Part shown: piece by piece, positions 35,227 through 46,850 of the stretch
Numbering within the stretch: position 1 is the stretch's first letter
Layout of the letters: each line of letters begins with the position of its first letter
Assembly (NCBI GenBank): GCA_047967505.1
Contig: CM106539.1
DNA length: 64,000 nucleotides
Reading direction: 5' to 3' (one strand)
Origin: Dipteris shenzhenensis
Taxonomy: Eukaryota > Polypodiophyta > Polypodiopsida > Gleicheniales
Translations under genes and position numbers: made by a program
Notes under the pieces: model-generated
What the model was told of the DNA's origin: nothing
Database searches by the model: none
What the model saw: only the letters and a program-made list of their open reading frames with translations

Positions 35227-35592
35227 TTATTGATTGCTTGCACCAATAGGATTGGGATTCTCTCTCAAATTTTTAGCAGCTAGCTCTACTGTAGCTAACC
35301 TTAGAGCATGGAAAAGTGCAATAGATTTATTTATAAAATGAAGTAAGTGACCCTGAGGGGCATCTCCTAATTTCTCCTCATGAAAGTATTCATTTTCATC
35401 CAAAATACTCACATAAATTGCAAACTCCCATTCTGGACCAACAGAGTTATGTATTTCAGCCCCAATATATTTTGCTCTCCTTTGTGTTGTACCCTGACTA
35501 GAACTCTCATGAGTAACAATGAAGGATGATGTTGCAACCATTGAATGTGAAGCTTCATCTTGGTTTGCATTGGCACTAACACCTTTTGTCAC
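35227..35592 (-). CDS. Hypothetical ORF, 121 aa
   Basis: Uninterrupted minus-strand frame with an ATG start and non-repetitive composition. The N-terminal 50 residues are rich in Ser, Thr and Gln. The second half looks like a folded segment ('PEWEFAIYVSILDENEYFHE', later 'SIALFHALRLATVELAAKNL'). I do not recognise the family, and no splice partners were found. It could be an exon of an unknown gene, a transposon fragment or chance; transposon remnant is the more likely in this setting. Confidence 0.25.
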   Translation of the reverse strand: MTKGVSANANQDEASHSMVATSSFIVTHESSSQGTTQRRAKYIGAEIHNSVGPEWEFAIYVSILDENEYFHEEKLGDAPQGHLLHFINKSIALFHALRLATVELAAKNLRENPNPIGASNQ

Positions 35593-35784
35593 AGGCTCAT
35601 CAAATTGTGTACAGTATGAACGGTTGAGGCTTCCATACTACTAGGTGCATCAATAAACTCCCTCTTACTTAAACTCATTTTGAATGTTGTGCAAAACTTC
35701 TTCTAGCTATCTGTGGCTCTCTTGTTGCACGTCTAGTACCTATGCATTTATTTATTGTTTCCATAATTATAGCTTTTCACACAT

Positions 35785-36190
35785 AATGAGAAGAAGTGCA
35801 CACACACAAGAATCTAATTTGTGAAGATATTACCATCAAAAGTGCACAAGCTACATCATACCACACAAAAGGAACAAGTCCAATTTCTTGGTCACCTCTA
35901 CTCATTGCTCCATAATCACAACCACATAGCTTTCCAAAATAATGCATAGACATGCACACACACAATAATCTAACCTATGGAGATATTATGAGTACCTTAT
36001 GTGAATATATCGTCAAAATGTGCACAAGATGCATTAGACCACAGAAAAAGAATAAGTCTAATTTCTTGTCAAACCTATGAAGATATTATGAGTACCTTAT
36101 GTGAATATATATCGTCAAAAAGTGCACAAGCTGCATTAGACCACACAAAAAGAATAAGTTTGATTTCTTGCAACCCCACTCATTGCTCCA
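35785..36190 (+). repeat. Three diverged tandem units (about 112-220 bp)
   Basis: The string 'atgaagatattatgagtacc' and the following 'gtgcacaagctgcat' / 'ccacacaaaaagaataagt' block recur at about 35,825, 35,965-36,050 and 36,085-36,165. The units differ by substitutions and deletions. The 104-codon frame at 36,001-36,315 derives from them. Confidence 0.7.
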
Positions 36191-36319
36191 TAATCACAAC
36201 CATATCATTGGCTTGTAGTTGTGGCAAACCCTTACCCCAAAATGTAGGATATTGGGAAAGTGGTCTTTTCGCAACCACAACAAACACTCACTCTCTAACC
36301 CTCTCCCTCTCTTAAACCT

Positions 36320-37189
36320 CTCTTTAGTCGAGACTCAAGCATGGTTCACCTTATTCTAGCATGCTAGTTATACATGCTATGGACTACAATCTTGCCTAAT
36401 GAAAAGCTTGTGGCTCTTGTTTTATGTGCAAGAAAAAGGTGGGAAAAATGAAATTTTATCGTCAATGAAGACCATATTATTGCTAGTAAAATAAGATAAT
36501 TATCGTTGATATTAATTATATTTCCCATTATCATCAACATTTATAATTTTACTACTAGTAATTTTGATTAGTATCGACGGTAATATGATTAGTATTGATG
36601 GTAGTTTGATTAGTATTGGTGCTAAGATGGTCTTTACCTAGGGTACTCCTAGTCAGTTTTCTTATATTCTCTTTAGAGTAATCAACATTATAACATTGTA
36701 GTCACACTATTTGGGGCCAAAAATTATGCACATGAATGATGCATTGAGACGAAATGTGAAAATAAGAATGAAATCCATGCAAGGAACTCTAGTTGTAAGA
36801 CATATTCTAGTTGTATAACACATGTTCTAGTTGTAAGACATGAGCCAGAACACTTGAGCACCCTTTACAATATGATGCTTTCAAAAGCAGAACTCCTAAC
36901 CCACTATTCAAAAACACTTGACATTATCTTATCTTGGCTTTTCAACGAGGCCTTCTCTAAAAGGTCTTCTCATGCCTTGAAAATTAATACCATCGTTTTG
37001 ATATTAACAATATAGATGCACATGAATTAGTCTATAGAATGGTAAAGTATGCGAGTGAAGGTCTACCTAGACTTTAATCAGGATCATTCCACCTTGGATC
37101 TTATATTCACCTTACATGTTACCATAAGGGAGACCAAAGATTGGCATGAGAGAGTATATGCTGCTCTGTGAAAGGCTTTGATTTAGTAC
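36320..37189. other. Non-coding, AT-rich
   Basis: Includes a loose 'gattagtattgatggtag' repetition near 36.57-36.63 kb and a doubled 'ttctagttgtaagacatg' near 36.79-36.84 kb. No gene seen. Confidence 0.45.
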
Positions 37190-37560
37190 AAGAGATAGAT
37201 ACCACCATTGGTGTGAATCAAAGAATGCATGTTCACCCTCTTTGGACTCTATATTGATGACAGAATTGACAAATTGGGTGAGGAGGGATTTCTATCAGCT
37301 TGGATTCTTGCCTTGATGTTGTTATGCATAGATGATGTAGTGTTAAGTTAAGTTGAAGCACGGTGATGTAATAGGAATTCTAGAACATCCAAGACATAAA
37401 GGTAAATCTTGATAAAACCAAAGTCATGATCTTCAACACCAAAGAGAGACAACTTTACCATAAATTGTTCACTCTAGCTAGATATGTAGGGGAGATATTC
37501 ACATCACAAATCTACTTGTGATGCATTTTCTTACAAACCAAGTTCAATATGAAAGTGACT
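37190..37560 (+). pseudogene. Non-LTR retrotransposon reverse-transcriptase remnant
   Basis: Reading across frames on the plus strand gives 'LFGLYIDDRIDKLGEEGFLS', then a degenerate active-site segment 'CIDDVVLS' (family form xADDxVL), then 'VNLDKTKVMIFNTK'. This order matches the palm and post-palm region of non-LTR reverse transcriptases. The 'KTKVMxFN' motif is unlike the L1-type 'INxxKS' seen in the LINE of the composite repeat, so this is a different LINE lineage. Stops and frameshifts are numerous. Confidence 0.6.
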
Positions 37561-38083
37561 TCTAAGACAAGATTTGCTACGGGGCATGCTTCCTATGTCA
37601 GGATTGGAAGGACCATTGTTCCATGCTCATTTTTAGCATGTGCACATGAAATATCCTCTATGTGGCTGCATTGTACACATTGACTTTTTGGAAAATGTAC
37701 TTTAGAAGGGGTGGAATTGTTTCTAGAGGCTACATATCATAATGCTCTCAGACCTTAACAAAGACAATTTGTGCACGAGATAGGGCATGCAATTAGCAAA
37801 AGAGAGATTAGATCATTGGTCATGGCATGTCCACAGACTTCCACCTCCCATATCAATATTGTTTGGATGCTCTTTTGATACAATAGGAGGTCCATTGGAT
37901 TATCAAAGTGGGCATATGGTAGGTGTTATTCCATTTCCCCAGAATGACCAGATGTGGCATTTTATAAAAATCATTTTCTCTTCTTGAATAAGGAGTGTTT
38001 CATCTAGCCGTTGGGATGATACTTATAAGTGGGGGATGCCTTTTAGCAAGCATCTTTTGGAAAGCATGCACAAAAATAGCGAG

Positions 38084-38087
<4 letters not shown>

Positions 38088-38159
<72 letters not shown>
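38088..38159 (+). repeat. (CT)36 microsatellite
   Basis: A 72-bp uninterrupted CT run, followed by a related CT/CCT-rich tail to about 38,210. Confidence 0.97.
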
Positions 38160-38166
<7 letters not shown>

Positions 38167-38220
38167 CCTCCCTCTCTCTTCTCTCTTTTGTCTTTGAATG
38201 TCCCTTTCCTTCTCTCTCAT

Positions 38221-38228
<8 letters not shown>

Positions 38229-38257
<29 letters not shown>
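38229..38257 (+). repeat. (CT)n microsatellite with CTCG tail
   Basis: A CT run followed by 'cccctcgctcgctcgctca'. It belongs to the same pyrimidine-rich stretch as the preceding repeat. Confidence 0.9.
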
Positions 38258-38259
<2 letters not shown>

Positions 38260-38524
38260 CCTCGCTCGCTCGCTCACTTTTAAGTAACTTGCTAGAGAGG
38301 GGTGCAAGAAATCACTTGAATATATGTCTTGTGAAGTAGATCAAGTTCTAACTTAGGATATCTATGAGAGATTAAAAATAAGCATACGTAGAAACAAAAA
38401 CATTTACTTTCGCTGAGGTTTATAAGTATGAATCAATTCAAGTACATTTACCTTATTAAAAATTCCATCACACACATACACACAACCCCCCAAAAAAATG
38501 TTAGCATATATTATTTTAAAAAAC

Positions 38525-38637
38525 TACCAATTGGCATTTTGGTAATCAAAATGCCAAATGGCATTTTGTTCTTTGAAATGCCACATGGCAAGTTCCCCCC
38601 AGGTGGAAAATTCATTTCAATGGTCAAAATGCCAAGT

Positions 38638-38640
<3 letters not shown>
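38525..38640. repeat. Cluster of palindromes built on AAAATGCC/GGCATTTT
   Basis: 'ggcattttggtaatcaaaatgcc' and 'caaaatgccaaatggcatttt' overlap and can form alternative hairpins. Further single copies ('aaatgccacatggcaa', 'caaaatgccaagtg') follow. The last one directly precedes a (GA)n tract, and the same junction recurs near 39,742. Confidence 0.75.

Positions 38641-38702
<62 letters not shown>
38641..38702 (+). repeat. (GA)31 microsatellite
   Basis: 62 bp of uninterrupted GA. Confidence 0.97.
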
Positions 38703-38705
<3 letters not shown>

Positions 38706-39759
38706 AAGATCTATTAGAAGACCCCATGTGTCTATGAGACAAGATACAACACAAAACAAGTGACTTGCTCTAATCAAGTGAGTGCACAAGGCTAGCTCCT
38801 CTTGAGTGATTGCACAAGGCCAACTACTTCTGAGTTATTATAGGGCATAGCTACATTCTAATATTGTCATAAGGTGGACTTTGTAACATCAGTTCAAGAC
38901 TAAGAGTCTTTGGGTTTGGATTTGAAGTCCTTAATCAATGCCTGCCCATCTTGATAGACTCCCCATTTGCATGCTTTGTGTGCTTCCTTTACTTTGGTAA
39001 GTTCACTATTTCTTTGTTTGAGCTGGATTGGAGTGAGCTTTTCATATATATATATCATTTTGGCACATTCGGCTTGTGGTACCACTTACTGCTAGGAATT
39101 CATTGGAATTATTCCTCTAAAAGATAGAATCGTTCTAAGGGTTTAATATTTTAAGCATGTATTGGGAAATATTATGGCTTGCATGCAATAAATCATAATT
39201 GTCTACATTGCAACTCACATGGGGTGATTGGAAGTTCACGTTCTTCTTATGTGCATGATCAAAATTTAATGTTGGAAAATATTGAAAAAAGTCATATGGA
39301 ATTCAAAAAGGGCCTTATATTGGAAATGAATTATATATATAAAGAATAATACATGCATAAGATGTGTGTTGCATTGATGGTTAATGAGATATTCATTGTC
39401 CCTCCCCTAATGATTTGAATCGATAAGCTATTTATGAGACCTTTGACAACTTTATAGAGTGCACATCAATGTCGTTAGACATGGTAATGTTTTGATGCTT
39501 TGAGTGGTTGTGTGTGTGGTGGTAGTGTTTGGATCACCATATACTTCAATGACAACTAACTCAACAATTTTGCATTATGAGAGTGATTGTTGGGCCATGC
39601 TCAGGAACAGACTGAGATGAACTAGATTGGCTTGTAGGGCATGTAAGATAGGATATATTTTTCTGCAAGCATGTCCTCAGGGTTAGTTTAGTGTCTGAGT
39701 TTTTGTTTGGTTCAGGTGTGGATTTTTTTTTGTTGCCTATGCCAAAATGCCAAGTGAAG

Positions 39760-39763
<4 letters not shown>

Positions 39764-39792
<29 letters not shown>
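39764..39792 (+). repeat. (AG)n microsatellite
   Basis: An AG run preceded by 'caaaatgccaagtgaagg', the same word found before the (GA)n tract at 38,641. Confidence 0.93.
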
Positions 39793-39799
39793 CACAAAG

Positions 39800-41330
39800 G
39801 GGGGGGGAAGAGAGAAAAAGGAGTAAAATTAGGGAGGGAGTGGAGAAGAGTAGAGAGAATGCACTTGCCATTTTTGTGCATACTCACACCAAATGATGCT
39901 TATTACTAAAAGCTTGCACCCCCCCTTACAAATGCATCTCTCAAATATTTTGCATATCACCGTACTTTATCTTTGGTCCTCATCACAATGGTCTCGAATT
40001 GAGGTAGGCTATGGGATCTTAAACACATGGACTCTTTGAGATTGCTGTTATGGAACTATGCAATTTGAAGTTCTTGAGACTAAGGATCTAACAAAACAAG
40101 GAGGTGGGAGTGGGAATGAGGGTGCACTGCTAGGTAAGAGTGGATAGTTTGTCTGCATGCCCACTATCTATGGTATCTACCTCAAAAAATAGTTTGTTAA
40201 ACAATTCTAAGGATAGACCTTCTAAGTTTCTTAGTGTAAGGATTTAACATTTTACATTGCAATGATTCTTCTCATGTTTATGCACAATCGTGAAATTAAA
40301 CTCCTATAATCATACTATCCATCATAGCAAATAGCCTTAGATTATTGATTAGTTGATTAAATAGAGCAGTGTTTTGTGATTCACATAGAAAACAAATGGA
40401 TTGTTGAGTAGGAAATGCCAAAATTTTTTAACACTATATGGAAATCATGAAAACATGAGCTATAAATTGAATCTTAAAAAGAGGATCTCCCAAATGCAAG
40501 TAGCTATAATACATGCATGCACAATAGCCTCAACCCACTTTGCTACCACAAGGTCCAATACATGACACACGAGGATGATTAATATAGGAATGTTCAAACT
40601 ACCTCTTAACACTCCCATGCTACCTCAAGTGTTTCCTCCACAATTGGCACCTATTGCAAATTGGTGAACAATTCTAGTACAACAAATGATGTATGATGAA
40701 TGGGAGCTTACACTAGAAGAGTAAGGCTCCAAATATTTTGATTGAGGTATCCGCTATCCCAAAAGAGAAGGTCAATAAGAAAGAAGAAGGCCAGAGTTGA
40801 GGAAGATAAATCCAATAAAAAATATAATGCTATGATGCAAGCTCAACCTTCAAGTTTGTCATGATGATCTTTATCTAATCTTGGAGAGTAAATAGCCCAC
40901 TTTTGGATTAATAATGAACAAGAGAGAAAAACGACTCTTATGAAATAAAGGATCCCCGATTTTCCAAAGAAAGTTGTCTACATAGCCCACTTGTGGATAA
41001 ATAATTAACAAAAGAGGGAAATGACTATTACAAAATAAAGGATCCCAAATTTTCCAAAGACTGGTGTGCCTCAAATTTAGAGGGGAAGGACCTCTGATAG
41101 ACAATCATAGAATCTCAACATGAGCATCCTTGTCAAGCTCACTAGGTCAAGAATGAAGAATTTGGGCATGTTTGAAACACATAGACACTATTGGACTTGT
41201 TGCCATCTCAAGTGCGAAAATTGGAGTACCATTGGGGTCCTTGTTATGAACAAATCTTACCTTGTGGGATCATTTCAAGCTATGGGTGGAAGAGATCCCA
41301 CTAGACACAAGTCCAATTCCCATAGTCACA
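39800..41330. other. Non-coding region with one internal duplication
   Basis: At 40.89-41.06 kb a segment 'tagcccactt.tggat.aataa' followed by 'aaataaaggatccc.aattttccaaag' occurs twice. No gene or transposon domain recognised. Confidence 0.45.
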
Positions 41331-41337
41331 CTTGAAC

Positions 41338-41700
41338 CCTTGACCAATATCACTAACCAACTAGGAAGGAGACGCTCACAATGCCACGATCCCTTTGTAA
41401 TTAAAAAGGTCAATACCTATGGGAGCACTTATAGCAAAGGCATAGGACTCAATATTATCTCAATAAGACTCAATAGGACCTATAGCAAGGCATAGTCACT
41501 CTTAAAGGCACACTATGCCCTTGATCAATATGACTAACCAACTAGGAACGAGATGCTCACAATGTCACCATGACTTTGTAATTCAAGAGGACAAACCTAT
41601 GGGAGCACTTATAGAAAAGGCATAGGACCCAATATTATCTTAATAGACCTCTACAAGATTTGGGCTTTCCATCTTTAGATAAGGCATACTTAATATCAAG
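41338..41700 (+). repeat. 182-bp tandem duplication, probably inside the LTR of Copia E
   Basis: 'atcactaaccaactaggaa' (41,348) and 'atgactaaccaactaggaa' (41,530) begin two similar units. Both continue through 'cctatgggagcacttatag' to 'caatattatct'. Confidence 0.7.
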
Positions 41701-42030
41701 CTCATTAACCAACCTTGGTGGTTATGCATCTCAAGCAACCTAGAAGTGTTAATTATCATCTTGTATCCATGGATGAGAGCTACAGACTTGATCCCTAACT
41801 AGGCCATTATTAATGTGGTCATAATTGGGCCCCTAACAATATGGTCAATTATTGCACACTTGATCCATAACTGGGCCACTGAGTGTAGGACTATTTGCAT
41901 ATGATCGAGGTCTTGTGTAGGACTCCTTAAAAGTCCTAATGTTGTACCCATTATATGCATATGGCGCTTCACCATATGTAAATCACATGATGACCATGCT
42001 AATGAACCATCCATTAACAATCCCCTATCA
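41660..42030 (-). mobile_element. 3' LTR end and polypurine tract of Copia element E
   Basis: On the minus strand a purine run reading 'tgataggggat' (42,020-42,030) lies directly before 'tgttaatggatgg', a normal TG start of a 3' LTR at 42,019. Its far boundary cannot be fixed and may lie beyond the duplication at 41.34-41.70 kb. It follows the decayed pol of the same strand. Confidence 0.5.
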
Positions 42031-42059
42031 TTCTAGGGTCTCTATATCACAAAGAGATA

Positions 42060-43260
42060 GATAGTATTTGAATGTTTCAAACTTCTCATGAAGCATGCTT
42101 TGACATTTCATGATCCTTGCGGTTCTTTGCTAATGAAACAGCACTAATGTCCCAAAAGATCACTATGGCACTATTTTGAATTACACCAAGATCGATCAAA
42201 TTCAAACGGCCTCACATTCACGTCAGACAAGTGAATTTTTATTATCAGCCTTTATTTGAATAATGCCACGTTTGCTTACTTCCTGCTAGATGAAGATACA
42301 TAGTGAAATTTTAGCATGAAATTGTATCAAAATGGACTACATTTAGGTCCTACATAATAGAGTCCTACAAGCTATGGTTTTGCTTTCAAATATTCAACCT
42401 ATAATTAGTTGTCCCACTAAGGAACGTAAAATTCTAACCTGACAATGTGCTTCACACCATTTCAATGGTATCAACCGCACTCCCCAATCTTTTCATATTA
42501 TGATTGGTCTCAATAGGTGTACTCAAAAGTATGACATCCTACATTCTAATCTTCTCCAATGTTGAGTCAATGTATTTGCTTTGAATTAAAAATGTGACTT
42601 ACTCTATTTGCTCAATCTCAACACCTACAATGTAATGCAAGAATCCCAGATCATGTATTTCAAAGTGTTTGCAAAGATTGACATTGACCCCCTTAATTGT
42701 CTTATGGTTGCTACCCACTATGATATGGTAATCCATAGTTTTATAGTAGTAAGAGAATCTGCATCTCTCTTCACGTACACCCCATGACTATTTTTGAACC
42801 ATTTTTCTCTAAAAATAAGTGTCAATCTTGCTACAACAAGACCGTGGACCATGCTTGAGACCAGAGAGTGCCATTTTCAAATGGCATGCTAAGTGTTCAA
42901 ATCCTTTCTTGACAAATCCTTATGGTTGCTTCACATACATCTTATAGATCTCCATGGAAAGTAGACTTGACATTCATTAGATCCAAGTGTAAGCTCATAC
43001 TCCATGCAAGAAAGAGTACTAATTGGATGTTCTTCATACTAGTGACTTATGCAAATGTCTTCTCAAAGTCGACGCTAAGCATAGACCTTTGCTACCAGTC
43101 TTATCCTTTACTTGTTCACATGTCCATTAGCATTATGCATGACATTGTAGATCCATTTACAACAACCAATGACACCTGTACCCTTGGATGACTCCACGAA
43201 CTCCATTTATTCCTCTTACATGGCAGCATGTGGCTATAATAAAGTTCTTTAATGTGTTCC
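42060..43260 (-). pseudogene. Ty1/copia reverse-transcriptase remnant (element E)
   Basis: Minus-strand translation gives Copia RT landmarks in order: 'GCCKWIYNVMHNANGHVNK' then 'RLVAKVYA' (family GCKWVYKxK...RLVAKGYxQ), 'NVKSTFHGDL', 'VKQP.GFVKKGFEHLACHLK', 'SGLKHGPRSC', 'DLGFLHYIVGVEIEQ' and 'STPIETN'. The frame shifts several times and the catalytic YVDD box is degraded. The product would be the polymerase of an LTR retrotransposon; here it is dead. Confidence 0.8.
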
Positions 43261-44149
43261 ATAGAGGTGCCACACAAAAAATATAGATAGGTTGTCCTCT
43301 TTTAGGTTTCATTTATTTCAGAATGTCTTAAGCCTCATCTAACAATCGTTTAGCCCATTTTGGCATTATCCTACATGATGTCGCTTGCAAACATTTTGAC
43401 CACAAGGTGAACTCTCTTGCTACTAATAGCTTGTGCTCATGTTAGGTATCATATCATCAAATATTACAATGTCTCCAATGTAGAATCTTTAAAGCACTCT
43501 TTAATCAATCATTAGTTTTTGTTCCATCAAGTTATTCATAACCATGATGGCAAGTAGAATGCTTTACTTTGTGATCAAGCAAGAGGCAAACATCTTGTGA
43601 GCTACAATATTATAAAGCTAATAATATTTATGTTCTTCTTCATTCTTAGCCATAATGGAATTCTCACATTCGGCATAAAATGTACCTCTCGTTTCTTTTA
43701 GCACATGAGCATTCAACTACATCCAAAAATTGTGAGATGCTTCACATTTGTCTGACATCCTCTCTAAAGTAGTTTAACAAATAAGCCACTTTGCAAACAT
43801 CTTTTTCCCAATACTTCTCACCCATCCTTAGTCTGCATCATGCTCCTTGTGTACACAACAATGGTGTGGTCCTTCTCTCTTCTACAAGCTTGTTTGCAAG
43901 TAGCCTTGGTACTATTGTTGAGCTTTTGAAAGCTCCCTTGCATACTTCTTGCTCATGGCTCACCTCATTTAAATTCTTACTTCACCATAGGCTCTACAGT
44001 GTACCATGTAGACAAGCTTTTTTGGCTTTTGTGAGCTACTTCCTTACTTTCTTCTACCTCTACCTAGTCTCTTAGCCCATATCACATCCACTACTGAGGC
44101 ATTACTATGTAGGTTAATATCTTAGAGGAATAAGCTACCATGTCTCTTC
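43261..44149. other. Unassigned, probably upstream part of element E
   Basis: The minus strand contains broken open stretches ('HVLKETRGTFYAECENSI', 'KNEEEHKYY') but no clear integrase motif. The plus-strand 94-codon frame at 43,791-44,075 is not convincing. Confidence 0.35.
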
Positions 44150-46221
44150 AATTCTACTTCTTACAAGCTCACACTCACTTCTATCTTGAACTTCATAATC
44201 CTTCCAGGGATAACCACCAGTAGTTTCCTTCAAGGTCTCTTCTCCAATAACCTCCTTAAGGTTATTGTTAAAAAGCATGGGTGACACATTGTGGTCGGGT
44301 TGGCACAAGCCCCAACCTCTCAAAAACATAGGATGAGCATATGGTGCTTTGTGCAAACCTAAAAAATATGTGACAAGTGGAAAAGGTATTGTTTTTGTAA
44401 TCGAACAGTGTAACTATAATTCAATGTATTTTTTTCATTTATAAAGCATTTTCAACCTTTTTGAAGTTTTTGATACATGCTTTTTAGTGAATCAAATCAA
44501 TCATGCTCTTGGAAACCATAGAGAGAAATAGGCAATGAAAAGCTTAAAGCCTACAAAGCATAGAAAAAAATTCCTAAATTTTGTAAATATATATTTTGGG
44601 ATTTGATTGATGGAAGTATAGATAGATATTCCATATTATTTGTAAGATCCAATGGATGTTAAGAAGGGAACCTTTTTGAATGTGCATCAAGTGTGGGATG
44701 CCTTGAATGCCATAAAATTTCCAAGAAGGGCTATCCAAATATTTACAATGAACAAAACTTGCTAGTCACTATATTGAATGCATTATTTCTTCTTGTAAGT
44801 CCCTTGCTATGAACCTTATACATGCATCTTATAAATATAGATAGAGAAAATAAAATTAATTATTTATGGGTATACTAGAGTAAAGGAACATGACAATCTA
44901 AACAAAGGCAAGAGGAGTTCGTTGTATTATGAAGTACAACATACAAAGTGTGATTAAATGATTGTCACTCTTTTGTAGGACCTTTTGTAGACCCATTCTA
45001 GATTTCAAGGCATTTGAAATTAATGTGTCACAAAAAATATGCCATTTCTATTGTGGATTATTGAATTAAAACTATCCATGTTCCATTCAAAGTCTTGAAA
45101 TATAGGTGGGAAAAGAAAACAAAAGGACAAGAGGGTCAAATGTCAACCTTGCTTTGATGCTTCTAATCTTAAGAAAGTGACAAACGTCATTGAATTAGAA
45201 CTATCCATGTTCCATTCAAAGTCTTGAAATATAGGTGGGTAAAGAAAACAAAAGGACAGATGGGACAAATGTCAACCTTGCTTTGATGCTTCTAATCTTA
45301 ATAAAGTGACAATTGACAAACTTCATTCAAAAATTTGTTAGATGTTATAAATTTCCTTTTTGCCTTTGAGAATTACATAAGCACAAGTAGAAGCTACTTT
45401 AGGTTTGCTTATACACAAATCGAATGTTGTTGAGGAGGATGTTTATCCACTTCATCATCTAGTGGACAATTTTGATGTGGACCTATCAAATATTTAGGCA
45501 TGGATACAAAAGATGATGCAAACATAGCAATTATACCTTCCATTTTCTCTAATAAATCCTCTTCAAAAATTGAGTAATTTTATTTGAGAATTTATAAATA
45601 TTGTACCCAAAAAGTGATGTGAAATCTAATCAAGGAGCCTATATAACCCTCTCCTATTTCAATAGGATATTAGATTTTAGAATGTCAAAAAAACCTCAAA
45701 CTTAGACGCTGGCATACCATTTCCGGGTGATACTATATCATGGTTTTTCAAAATGGTGCCAAAAGTGCCAAAGTTTCACATCACATAAATTTTTTTTTGA
45801 GTTTATATTGGATATTTGTATATGATTAAGATCCAAATACTTTCAAATGATCAACTAATCTCTTGACTCCTATGAATGCCTCTTTTGGTGTAATATTTTG
45901 TAGGGCTTTTCTATTCCTACAATTGTGGTCCGTGCTTCTACCAAATACATATCATATGTCTTGCACATTTTGTAATAAAGATCTTTTTACTACTCCATTC
46001 TACTTTGGAGTGTATCTACATGTAAACTACTTTTTAATCCTGAATTTATTACCGAAAATTGGCTACAAAAAAGCATTGAACTCATTTAAATCATATTCAT
46101 CTCAATTGTCACACACACAATCATGACATCGTTCACATTAAAAGTATTTAAGTTCATAGCAATCCTACTCTTTCATCGCAATCACTTGCTTTTGAATAAT
46201 CAACTCCATAGAAATCCTACT
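44150..46221 (+). mobile_element. Right composite repeat copy, first part
   Basis: Homologous to the reverse complement of about 3,200-5,755. It ends in 'gaaatcctact', where Copia element A inserted; the last five bases, CTACT at 46,217-46,221, are the left target-site duplication. It contains two direct copies of a 125-bp block ending in 'gcttctaatctta' (about 45,060-45,310). Confidence 0.75.
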
Positions 46222-46327
46222 TGTAGGAACAAAGTAAAGACAGGTTGTGAACACAAGTGAGCAAGAGTGCACACACAAGAAAGCTCCAATAGAAATGTTC
46301 ACAACCTGTCTCCACTTTGTTCCTACA
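46222..46327. repeat. Foldback made of the LTR-A terminus and its inverse
   Basis: 46,222-46,252 and 46,297-46,327 are inverted copies, 29 of 31 bases paired, around a loop that is ordinary LTR-A sequence. The right arm continues into 'tttggtat', the first bases of element A's primer-binding region. It is therefore an inverted LTR/primer-site junction joined to the outer 80 bp of a normal LTR. Confidence 0.85.
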
Positions 46328-46333
46328 TTTGGT

Positions 46334-46660
46334 ATATGGGATTAGGATAGATTTTGGGGGGTATAGTTTGTTTGAGTTGGGTGGAGGCGGGACCCATGCA
46401 GACCAGTGGATTTTCACGATGCCGGAGTGGCAATTATAGACATGTGTTTATAGACATATGTTTATAAACATCTAACTATCATCTCTTGCATGCAAGTGTG
46501 CAGTAGTGCAGTGGTAGAGGCTTACAAACAGAAGCTCATGGTCACGGGTTCAAACCCCGTCACTTACAATCTTTTGCTCTTAGTATTTTTGTCATTTTCC
46601 AACGCGGGTCCCACACCCAAAAAACGACAAACCATATGCCCCGATATTTATCCCCAGGCC
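46334..46660. mobile_element. Small element with imperfect inverted ends around a tRNA-like core
   Basis: The left flank ('ggataga', 'tagtttgttt', 'gttgggtg', 'gcgggaccc' up to about 46,395) resembles the reverse complement of the right flank ('gataaat', 'atggtttgtc', 'ttgggtg', 'gggaccc' from about 46,660 inward). The arms are about 60 bp with many mismatches. The tRNA-like sequence lies between them. It could be a tRNA-derived SINE caught in a foldback, or a MITE-like element. Confidence 0.4.
46492..46567 (+). tRNA. tRNA-like sequence (pseudo-tRNA or SINE head)
   Basis: It has a Pol III A-box-like 'tagtgcagtgg' (46,504-46,514) and a B box 'ggttcaaacc' (46,547-46,556). The T arm 'acggg-ttcaaac-cccgt' is perfect. 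An acceptor-like pairing of gcaagtg with cacttac covers six of seven positions, and there is an anticodon-like hairpin. The spacing between acceptor and D arm is too long and the anticodon is unclear, so it is unlikely to be a functional tRNA. It could equally be the head of a SINE. Confidence 0.4.
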
Positions 46661-46666
46661 TCTCAA

Positions 46667-46850
46667 TATAGGAACAAAGTGGAGACAGGTTGTGAACACA
46701 AGTGAGCAAGAGTGCACACACAAGAAAGCTCCAATAGAAATGTTCAAATGAAACAATACAAGTACTTGGTATATATAGTACCCAAGTACTACTGGTCAAC
46801 CATAGGGTTGACTTTATGCCTACAACACCATATCTTTGTAATCTCTTACA
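46667..46850 (-). repeat. 3' LTR of element A (184 bp)
   Basis: Same length as the 53,680-53,863 LTR. I count five differences, all transitions, one of which changes the terminal TG to TA. On the minus strand it begins TGTAAGAG and contains 'ggtactatatataccaag', which holds the TATA region. Confidence 0.88.

Noticed and set aside
37995-38339. Frame of 114 codons with long Ser-Leu repeats
   Set aside because: Encoded by the (CT)36 microsatellite.
46492-46567. Functional tRNA gene
   Set aside because: The T arm and B box are good, but the acceptor-to-D-arm spacing and anticodon are not canonical; kept only as tRNA-like.
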